A stretch of 6,136 nucleotides of DNA from Bacteroidales bacterium (lineage in GTDB: Bacteria > Bacteroidota > Bacteroidia > Bacteroidales > JALTDM01), in NCBI GenBank assembly GCA_027074135.1, contig JALTDM010000274.1:1-6136 (forward strand), given 5' to 3'. Shown in pieces: positions 1 through 5,788 of the stretch. The number at the start of each line of letters is the position of its first letter. Position 1 is the stretch's first letter. The translations under genes and the position numbers were made by a program. Under the pieces are notes generated by a model. The model worked only from the letters and a program-made list of their open reading frames with translations, made no database searches and was not told where the DNA came from.

Positions 1-1387
1 AGATTATTGTAAGTGGAACAGATTTTACAAGTATGTTAATCCAAACATTTTGAATATCAATAAAATAAACGGATATGTATGATATAATACCTGCTATGAT
101 AACTATAATTATTTTGAAATCATAAGGTAAGAGGCCGAATTTCCATTTTACGGTTGCAACTTTCAAAATGTTGGAAATTGATTTAGAAATAAGCGAGCCT
201 ATTGCAGCACCTATAAGCCCGTACATTTTTATAAAAATGATATTTGTTATTATTACCAGAATACCTTGGATAATAATGATATATGTAATTTTTTTGTATT
301 CTTTTGATGTAGCTATAATTGCTGCCGCTGTTCCTATAATCATATCAGTAAGGTAGGCTATGCCGATTAGCAGAACTACATACTTGCCGGGAAGGTATTT
401 GTCTCCAATAATAGGAAAAACATTGTCTATGTTTGCCCAAATTATAAGTAAGATAAAAAGCCCTATGATTGTTTGATTTATAACGCTTTTTCGGTAAATA
501 TCCTTGATTGTTTTTATATCATTGTCTTTCCATGCGTCTGCTAAATATGTTGAGGATATTTTGATTAATGATCTTGCTGATATTGCAACCATTGATCCAA
601 AAAAGAACATAATAGTGTAAATTCCAGCGTTGCTTAATCCGACATAATTCTGCACCATTATGCGGTCTATGTTTACGGTGAGAACTCCTGCAAGTCCGGA
701 AAAAATGGAAAAAGATGCAACACTAATCATTTCTTTAACTGTAATTCCTTCGGGTATGGATATTTTTCCAAAAAGAAACAAGCCTTTTTTTTGCAGATAA
801 AACATAATTCCCAAAAGAGGAACAGAAAAAGCAATAAGATAAAGGTAAAAAAAGCCTTTAAAATTAACCACTGAAAAAATAAACAGGATAATTGCAATAA
901 GAATAAAAAACCTTTGGACAAATTCTTTCAGCATTGTGCCTACCACGGCATTGTACATTACCCTGGTGTAGTTGTCAAAAAGGTTGAAGAATGCGATGAC
1001 AGCAATAAGGAAAAAAACGGCAGGAAAATATTCTGACAACACTTCACTTTTTGAGGTTGATAAATTACCTGTGTTATTGAGTATAATAAGAGTAACAATT
1101 GCCAAAAGAACACCTATTGCAGTTATTATGGTGCCAATATTCAAAAAACCGTAATGCTTTTTTTGCACATTTCTGAAAAACGGGAAAAGTCTGTTTGTTA
1201 CACCATTGAAGCCGAGTGTGGCAAATTGGGCACTAATAATGGCGTAAGATACAATTACATTTACCAGGCCAATTTGATCTGTGGTGAAAAAGCGAGGGAA
1301 AAGCAATCCTGAGGTCAAAAAGCCGATGGTTATGCCTATGTATGTGTAAACCGTTCCTTTTATGGATTGTTTTTGAATTTGTCCCAT
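1..1387 (-). CDS. Wzx-like polysaccharide/oligosaccharide flippase, 3' end missing
   Basis: The reading frame opens at the ATG at 1387 and stays open for 462 codons to the left edge without a stop, so the gene is cut by the window. The protein is an integral membrane protein with about 12-14 hydrophobic segments (roughly residues 12-30, 40-60, 83-103, 121-137, 157-174, 179-197, 220-238, 254-272, 304-320, 335-358, 367-386, 389-402, 423-442 and 449 onward). These are separated by short basic loops, with a longer polar loop around 275-300. This layout, and the N-terminal pattern of a short polar stretch, a first helix and then LLFPRFFTTDQIGLVN, fit the Wzx/PST flippases of the MOP superfamily, which move lipid-linked glycans across the inner membrane. 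Family members are usually about 480-500 residues, so perhaps 20-40 are missing. Its ATG shares one base with the HAD gene's stop codon, implying coupled translation. The glycan cannot be inferred. Confidence 0.8.
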   Translation of the reverse strand, partial: MGQIQKQSIKGTVYTYIGITIGFLTSGLLFPRFFTTDQIGLVNVIVSYAIISAQFATLGFNGVTNRLFPFFRNVQKKHYGFLNIGTIITAIGVLLAIVTLIILNNTGNLSTSKSEVLSEYFPAVFFLIAVIAFFNLFDNYTRVMYNAVVGTMLKEFVQRFFILIAIILFIFSVVNFKGFFYLYLIAFSVPLLGIMFYLQKKGLFLFGKISIPEGITVKEMISVASFSIFSGLAGVLTVNIDRIMVQNYVGLSNAGIYTIMFFFGSMVAISARSLIKISSTYLADAWKDNDIKTIKDIYRKSVINQTIIGLFILLIIWANIDNVFPIIGDKYLPGKYVVLLIGIAYLTDMIIGTAAAIIATSKEYKKITYIIIIQGILVIITNIIFIKMYGLIGAAIGSLISKSISNILKVATVKWKFGLLPYDFKIIIVIIAGIISYISVYFIDIQNVWINILVKSVPLTII

Positions 1388-2016
1388 TATATCAAGTGGT
1401 TGGTTGTTAGGAATTTAGTCAGGTTGTTGTCTTTTAGCCAGTGTGTTTTGAGACCTGCTCCGGTTGCACCTTTTATATGTTGAATGGAATCGTCGATAAA
1501 AAGTGTTTCGGCAGGGTTGAGGTTGTTTTCTCTGAGTATGAGTTCAAAGGCTTCTTTGTTTGGCTTGCGTAGTCCTATTAGGTGGGATAGGTATTGCTTG
1601 TAAAACAAATCTTCCAAGTCATCTATGCCGAATTGTTTTTTTAATCTCAAAGTGTAGTCACGGTAATGAATTTCGTTTGTATTACTCAAAAGGAAGGTTT
1701 TGTATTTTGCCTTTGCCTTTTTCAGTGTGTCGGTTATATTTTCGGGAAAATCTAGCAACATCGCATTCCAAGCATTTTCAAGCTCTTGGTTTGTTGCATT
1801 AGTGCCGGTGATTTTTCGCAGGTTGTCATAAAATTCTTCCGGTGAGATTTTACCTGTTTCCAGCAAGTCGAACAAGTCATTTTGTTTTTGTTGCGAATAG
1901 AGTTCTCCGGCATTTTTTATTCCTAACTTTTCAAAGGCTTGTATGGTTTTATTGTAATCAATGTTTATAATTACGCCTCCGAGGTCAAAGATTATGTTTT
2001 TTATTCCTTCAAACAT
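1387..2016 (-). CDS. HAD-superfamily (subfamily IA, YihX-like) phosphatase
   Basis: This 209-residue soluble protein has the four HAD motifs in order. Motif I is FDLGGVIINIDY with nucleophile Asp11; motif II is LLSNTN (Ser111); motif III is LRKPNKEAF (Lys151); motif IV is FIDDS (Asp175, Asp176). A helical cap lies at roughly residues 20-95. The form of motif I (DLGG, with Gly13 where many HADs have the second Asp), the SNTN of motif II and the RKP of motif III resemble E. coli YihX, an alpha-D-glucose-1-phosphate phosphatase. A sugar-phosphate substrate is therefore plausible but unproven. The length is normal. The gene lies 71 bp after glmM and ends in TAATG, where its stop overlaps the start of the flippase gene, so it may serve envelope-glycan metabolism. 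The ATG at 2016 has no Shine-Dalgarno sequence, only an A-rich leader. Confidence 0.85.
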   Translation of the reverse strand: MFEGIKNIIFDLGGVIINIDYNKTIQAFEKLGIKNAGELYSQQKQNDLFDLLETGKISPEEFYDNLRKITGTNATNQELENAWNAMLLDFPENITDTLKKAKAKYKTFLLSNTNEIHYRDYTLRLKKQFGIDDLEDLFYKQYLSHLIGLRKPNKEAFELILRENNLNPAETLFIDDSIQHIKGATGAGLKTHWLKDNNLTKFLTTNHLI

Positions 2017-2047
2017 TTAATTTTGGTGGATTTGCTATAACAACGAA

Positions 2048-2080
2048 CAAAGTTACATAAAGTTGTATTTTTAGCTCAAG
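2048..2080 (-). promoter_or_regulatory. Candidate Bacteroidetes-type promoter for the HAD-flippase pair
   Basis: In the 71-bp gap between glmM and the HAD gene the minus strand carries TAACTTTG (2055-2048), an exact match to the Bacteroidetes -7 element TAnnTTTG. A TTG (2079-2077, preceded by C) lies 21 bp upstream, where the -33 TTTG/TTG element is expected. Transcription would start near 2041 and leave a leader of about 25 nt before the HAD ATG. The match is short and could be chance in AT-rich DNA. If real, it gives the HAD and flippase genes expression separate from glmM. Confidence 0.4.
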
Positions 2081-2087
2081 TTACTGC

Positions 2088-3473
2088 TTACGACAAAATC
2101 TTCTCCGCAATTTCAATAACTTGATTTGCAAGTTCATCGGCTCTTGCTTGTGATGTGCTTTCGGTATAAATCCTGATAATCGGTTCGGTGTTTGATTTTC
2201 TGAGGTGTATCCATTCTTTGTCCATCATGATTTTTACACCGTCTTCTTTGTTTATTTTGTAGTTTTCAAAATGTTTTTCTATTTTGTCTAATATTTTACT
2301 GATTGATTCCGGGTTGCTAAGTTCGATTTTATTTTTGCTCATGTAATAGTCAGGATACATTGCTCTGATTTCGGAAACTTTTTTGCCGCTCTCTGCCATA
2401 AACGATAGAAATAGAGCGATACCAACGATTGCATCTCGGCCGTAGTGTAATTCAGGCAAAATTACTCCGCCGTTTCCTTCGCCACCTATTACGGCAGAAA
2501 CTTCTTTCATCTTTTTTACCACATTTACTTCACCTACGGCAGATTGGTGCCAGCTTACGTAGTGCTTTTCGGACACATCACCCAAAGCAAGCGACGACGA
2601 CAAATTAGAAACAGTGTCACCTTTCTTTTTTTGCAGTATATAATCGGCTATTGCCACCAATGTATATTCTTCACCAATCAGTTTACCTGTTTCATCTATA
2701 ATAGCCAGCCTGTCTACATCAGGGTCCACTACAAATGTTACATCAGCATTTATTTTGCGTGCTGTGTTTATTGTTTCAGTCAGGTTTTTTTCCAATGGTT
2801 CGGGATTGTGAACAAAATTTCCGCTTAAATCTCCGTTAAGAATTTCGTATTCCAATCCAAGTCTGTCAAGTAGTCCCGTAATTGCTATTGAGCCGACTGA
2901 ATTTATTGCATCGGCAAGGATTTTTATTCTGAGACTTTTTATTTTTTCAATGTTTACATACGGAAGTTCAAAAATTTTATCTATATGATAGTTTAGAGCA
3001 TGGTCATCTTTTGTGTATTTGCCGAGTTTGTCAACCTCCGCGAAGTTAAAATCTTCTTTTTCCGCAAGTTCCAAAAGCGCTTTTCCTTGTTTTGCATCTA
3101 TAAACTCTCCTTTGTTGTTAAGTAATTTGAGGGCATTCCATTGTTTAGGATTATGACTTGCAGTGATGATTATTCCACCATCGGCTTGGTGCTTAATTAC
3201 AGCCATTTCGGTGGTTGGGGTAGTGGCAAGGTCAATGTCAATTACATCGCAGCCTGATGCTTGTAATGTGCTTATTATCAGGTTTTTTACTATTGGTCCA
3301 GAGATTCTGGCATCTCTACCGACTACTATTTTACAATTTTCTTTTTGTAAATTTTGTTTAATGAGGCTTGCAAATGCAGCGGTGAATTTTACTACATCTA
3401 CGGGAGTAAGGTTTTCACCTGTTTTACCGCCTATTGTTCCTCTTATTCCGGATATTGATTTTATCAGTGTCAT
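2088..3473 (-). CDS. glmM: Phosphoglucosamine mutase (alpha-D-phosphohexomutase family)
   Basis: This 461-residue cytosolic enzyme interconverts glucosamine-6-phosphate and glucosamine-1-phosphate, the step that feeds UDP-GlcNAc for peptidoglycan and LPS. The four hallmark sites of the family are present: the catalytic phosphoserine loop TASHNP (Ser106), followed by KQWNALKLLN; the Mg-binding loop DPDVDR (Asp250, Asp252, Asp254, Arg255); the sugar-binding loop GEGNGG (331-336); and the C-terminal phosphate-binding loop RKSNTEP (425-431). The open frame continues upstream to an ATG at 3551, but the extra 26 residues are basic, unlike the family, and lie inside rnc. The ATG at 3473 gives the N-terminus MTLIKSISGIRGTIGG, which I recall as conserved in Bacteroidetes GlmM. 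Even so, the start lies 50 nt inside rnc in another frame. Phosphoglucomutase or phosphomannomutase activity is the main alternative, since the family shares all these motifs. Confidence 0.88.
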   Translation of the reverse strand: MTLIKSISGIRGTIGGKTGENLTPVDVVKFTAAFASLIKQNLQKENCKIVVGRDARISGPIVKNLIISTLQASGCDVIDIDLATTPTTEMAVIKHQADGGIIITASHNPKQWNALKLLNNKGEFIDAKQGKALLELAEKEDFNFAEVDKLGKYTKDDHALNYHIDKIFELPYVNIEKIKSLRIKILADAINSVGSIAITGLLDRLGLEYEILNGDLSGNFVHNPEPLEKNLTETINTARKINADVTFVVDPDVDRLAIIDETGKLIGEEYTLVAIADYILQKKKGDTVSNLSSSLALGDVSEKHYVSWHQSAVGEVNVVKKMKEVSAVIGGEGNGGVILPELHYGRDAIVGIALFLSFMAESGKKVSEIRAMYPDYYMSKNKIELSNPESISKILDKIEKHFENYKINKEDGVKIMMDKEWIHLRKSNTEPIIRIYTESTSQARADELANQVIEIAEKILS

Positions 3474-4164
3474 AGTTTTCAAAGATTTTAAGTGCTCTTT
3501 GCGAAGCAATTTGTTCCGATAGCTTTTTCCGTTTTGCAAGGCCTTCGGCAAAGAGCATTTTGTTTACAAATATAAATGATTTAAAAAATGTATTTCCGTT
3601 GATATGTTTTTTTGTGGAGATAATTTCTAGTTTGAACTTTTCTTTTGATGATTTTTCCAGCAGGAGACTTTTGTAATTTTTGTTTTCGGTGTATTCGTTT
3701 TCAGGTATTAAGTTATTGTTAGTTAGTGAAAAAAAGAATTTTTCTGCATAATTGTACCCTCTGTCCAGAAAAATAGCACCAAACAGTGCTTCGAGTGTAT
3801 TGCCTTGTATGTTGTTGTGAATATATGTGTATTTGCTTTTTGAGAGGAATTTTACAATGTGCAGCCGTTTGGCTATTATGTTTAGTTGCTTGCGGGATAC
3901 AAGGTTACTTCTCATTATGCTGAGGTCACCTTCTGTTTTTGAGGGGAATTTTGATTTAAGGTAATTTGCTGCAATAAGATTTAATACAGCATCACCAAGA
4001 AACTCAAGGGTTTCATTGGTATATTCTTTCCCATTGTTTATAAACGGCTTGGTACGATGGGAAAAAGCAATTTTGTATAATAAAATGTTACGAGGAGAAA
4101 ACGATAACGTCTTTTTGAGACGTTGTTTGAAAATTTTATCTTCTTTGCTCCTTCGAAAAAGCAC
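3424..4164 (-). CDS. rnc: Ribonuclease III
   Basis: This 246-residue double-strand-specific endoribonuclease processes rRNA precursors and other structured RNAs. The RNase III domain covers about residues 12-150. Its signature NETLEFLGDAV contains Glu51, Glu54 and Asp58 (E. coli Glu38, Glu41, Asp45), Glu78 matches Glu65, and GNTLEALFGAIFLD contains Glu125 (Glu117). E. coli Asp114 is replaced by Asn122; I recall GN-LEA as usual in Bacteroidetes. A weak double-stranded-RNA-binding domain follows at about 163-228, with the basic RKKLSEQIASQRAL in place of the usual GxGxSKKxAExxAAxxAL. A 17-residue basic Asn/Arg-rich tail (about 230-246) overlaps the start of glmM. The start is GTG: the preceding in-frame codons are ATA, TTT and the TAA that ends fabF, so no other common start is possible without losing the domain. 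The length is normal. Confidence 0.93.
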   Translation of the reverse strand: MLFRRSKEDKIFKQRLKKTLSFSPRNILLYKIAFSHRTKPFINNGKEYTNETLEFLGDAVLNLIAANYLKSKFPSKTEGDLSIMRSNLVSRKQLNIIAKRLHIVKFLSKSKYTYIHNNIQGNTLEALFGAIFLDRGYNYAEKFFFSLTNNNLIPENEYTENKNYKSLLLEKSSKEKFKLEIISTKKHINGNTFFKSFIFVNKMLFAEGLAKRKKLSEQIASQRALKIFENYDTDKINIRNKRNNRR

Positions 4165-4170
4165 TATAAA

Positions 4171-5424
4171 TTATTCTTCGTACTTCTTGAATAAAATTGA
4201 AGCATTGTGTCCTCCAAAGCCGAATGTATTGCTTATTGCATATCTGACTTTACGTTTTTGTGCCTTGTGCAAAGTCAAGTTAAGTTTTGGGTCTATTTCC
4301 GGATCTTGAACCTTATGATTTATTGTTGGTGGAATCATATCATTTTGGATTGCTAAGATGGCTGCTATTGCTTCCAATGAGCCTGCGGCACCTAAGAGGT
4401 GTCCTGTCATTGATTTAGTTGAGCTTATATTTATGGTGTAAGCATTTTCACCGAAAAGTTTTTGTATTGCTTTTATTTCGGATATATCTCCTACAGGAGT
4501 TGCTGTTCCATGTACATTTATGTAATCAACTTCGTTTTTAGCGATACCTGCTTCTTCGATGCATTGTTTCATAACCATGTAAGCTCCTAACCCTTCGGGA
4601 TGAGGTGCAGAAATATGATATGCATCAGCGGATAATCCTGTCCCTACAATTTCTCCATAAACCTTAGCTCCTCTGGCTTTAGCATATTCATAATCTTCCA
4701 AAACCAAGCCTGCGGCACCTTCACCCATTACAAATCCGTCTCTGTCTGCAGAAAATGGTCTCGATGCTGTTTTATATTCTTTATTGTTTGTGGAAATAGC
4801 ATGCATGGAGTTGAATCCTCCAACCCCCGATGGAGTAATAGGAGCTTCAGCTCCACCTGTTACAACAACATCGGCTTTACCAAGCTGGATTAAGTGATAA
4901 CCATCTATTATAGCGTGAGACGAAGATGCGCAAGCAGATACAGTTGCATAATTAGGTCCCATAAAGCCATATTTCATGGAGATGTGACCTGCTGCAATAT
5001 CTGCAATCATTTTAGGGATAAAAAACGGACTGAATCTTGGAGTACCGTCTCCGGTAAAATATTTCATCAATTCTTCGTCAAAAGTTTCCAGTCCACCAAT
5101 CCCCGAAGCCCAAATGACGCCTACTCTTTCTTTATCGAAATTTGCATTTAAGATGCCACTGTTTTTTATTGCTTCAGCAGCAGCAACTAATGCGTATTGG
5201 GAATACCTGTCTAATTTTCTAATTTCTTTCCTCTCAAAATAATCTTTGGGGTCAAAATTTTTTACTTCACAGGCAAATTTTGTTTTGAACTTTTCAGTAT
5301 CAAAACGAGTTATCAGGTCGGCACCACTAATCCCGTCAAAAAGAGCTTTTTCAAATTCTTGAACATTTTTTCCAAGAGGATTAATTGTGCCGATACCTGT
5401 TATTACTACTCGTCTCAGCTTCAT
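4171..5424 (-). CDS. fabF: 3-oxoacyl-[acyl-carrier-protein] synthase II (KAS II)
   Basis: This 417-residue cytosolic condensing enzyme elongates acyl-ACP with malonyl-ACP, releasing CO2, in type II fatty-acid synthesis. The thiolase-fold sequence is complete from the N-terminal RRVVITGIGTINPLGKN to the C-terminal SNTFGFGGHNAS. The Cys-His-His triad is visible: Cys165 in SACASSSHAI, His305 in NVHGTATPVGD, and His342 in STKSMTGHLLGAAG, where Lys337 is also conserved. The RPFSADRDGFVMGEGA segment (222-237) is typical of FabF. The length matches the family. The gene starts 24 bp after acpP, whose product is its substrate carrier, with an AT-rich spacer and no Shine-Dalgarno sequence, and it ends 6 bp before rnc. 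FabB or a polyketide ketosynthase is unlikely given the acpP-fabF-rnc order and the single-domain length. Confidence 0.96.
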   Translation of the reverse strand: MKLRRVVITGIGTINPLGKNVQEFEKALFDGISGADLITRFDTEKFKTKFACEVKNFDPKDYFERKEIRKLDRYSQYALVAAAEAIKNSGILNANFDKERVGVIWASGIGGLETFDEELMKYFTGDGTPRFSPFFIPKMIADIAAGHISMKYGFMGPNYATVSACASSSHAIIDGYHLIQLGKADVVVTGGAEAPITPSGVGGFNSMHAISTNNKEYKTASRPFSADRDGFVMGEGAAGLVLEDYEYAKARGAKVYGEIVGTGLSADAYHISAPHPEGLGAYMVMKQCIEEAGIAKNEVDYINVHGTATPVGDISEIKAIQKLFGENAYTINISSTKSMTGHLLGAAGSLEAIAAILAIQNDMIPPTINHKVQDPEIDPKLNLTLHKAQKRKVRYAISNTFGFGGHNASILFKKYEE

Positions 5425-5448
5425 AAAATTACTTTTGAAATATTTGAT

Positions 5449-5688
5449 TTATTCCTTTACATTTGCTTTGATGTACTCAATAGCTTCACCAACTGTGGAA
5501 ATTTTTTCAGCTTGATCATCAGGAATTGCAATGTTAAATTCTTTTTCGAATTCCATAATTAATTCTACGGTGTCCAGAGAATCTGCACCGAGATCATTTG
5601 TGAAACTAGCTTCATTTACAACTTCGTTTTCTTCAACACCTAATTTGTCAACGATAATTGCTTTTACTCTTGATTCAATATCAGACAT
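5449..5688 (-). CDS. acpP: Acyl carrier protein
   Basis: This 79-residue acidic four-helix protein carries growing acyl chains on a 4'-phosphopantetheine arm. The attachment site is Ser37 in GADSLDTVEL, the canonical ACP motif, and helix II after it (LDTVELIMEFEKEF) is the usual partner-docking surface. The frame is open upstream to an ATG at 5745, but those 19 extra residues are basic and unlike ACP. The ATG at 5688 gives MSDIESRVKAII and the standard length. The start is preceded by an A-rich stretch without a Shine-Dalgarno sequence, as is common for highly expressed Bacteroidetes genes. fabF follows 24 bp downstream, so the carrier and a main client enzyme are co-transcribed. Confidence 0.97.
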   Translation of the reverse strand: MSDIESRVKAIIVDKLGVEENEVVNEASFTNDLGADSLDTVELIMEFEKEFNIAIPDDQAEKISTVGEAIEYIKANVKE

Positions 5689-5718
5689 AGCTTTAAGTTT
5701 TTTAGTTTTTACTTGGTG

Positions 5719-5769
5719 CAAAGAAAATACTTTTTTTGAAAACAAAATGTATTTTTTTGCAATTTTTTT
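5719..5769 (-). promoter_or_regulatory. Probable acpP promoter region with phased A-tracts
   Basis: The gap between the upstream gene's stop (5789) and the acpP start (5688) is the only gap of about 100 bp in the window and the natural place for the acpP promoter. On the minus strand it holds three runs of seven A (5769-5763, 5758-5752, 5737-5731), centred 11 and 21 bp apart and so in phase with the helix. A TTTG lies at 5746-5743 and a TTTCTTTG at 5726-5719, near-matches to the Bacteroidetes -33 and -7 elements. Their spacing (16 bp) is shorter than the usual 19-21, and one -7 base differs, so the exact boxes are uncertain. The placement of a promoter in this gap is more secure than the boxes. 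Confidence 0.35.
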
Positions 5770-5788
5770 ATGTGTGTACTCTTTATGT

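Noticed and set aside
727..921. Hydrophobic 64-residue minus-strand open frame
   Set aside because: It lies inside the flippase gene in a different frame. The flippase frame is open for 462 codons with a clear membrane-protein pattern, and the T-rich codons make any shifted frame look hydrophobic.
2041..2075. Possible hairpin terminator after glmM (CAAC ... GTTG with a nearby T run)
   Set aside because: The stem would be only 4-5 AT-rich pairs around a long loop, too weak to call a terminator.
3163..3522. Plus-strand open frame of 119 codons
   Set aside because: It is antisense to glmM, whose catalytic motifs are intact in the other strand. Its composition is that of a shadow frame, with no recognisable domain.
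3474..3551. Longer glmM start at 3551
   Set aside because: The 26 added residues are basic, lie wholly within rnc, and precede the N-terminus expected for the family.
5689..5745. Longer acpP start at 5745
   Set aside because: It would add 19 basic residues not found on acyl carrier proteins and would use up the probable promoter. The ATG at 5688 gives the standard 79 residues.
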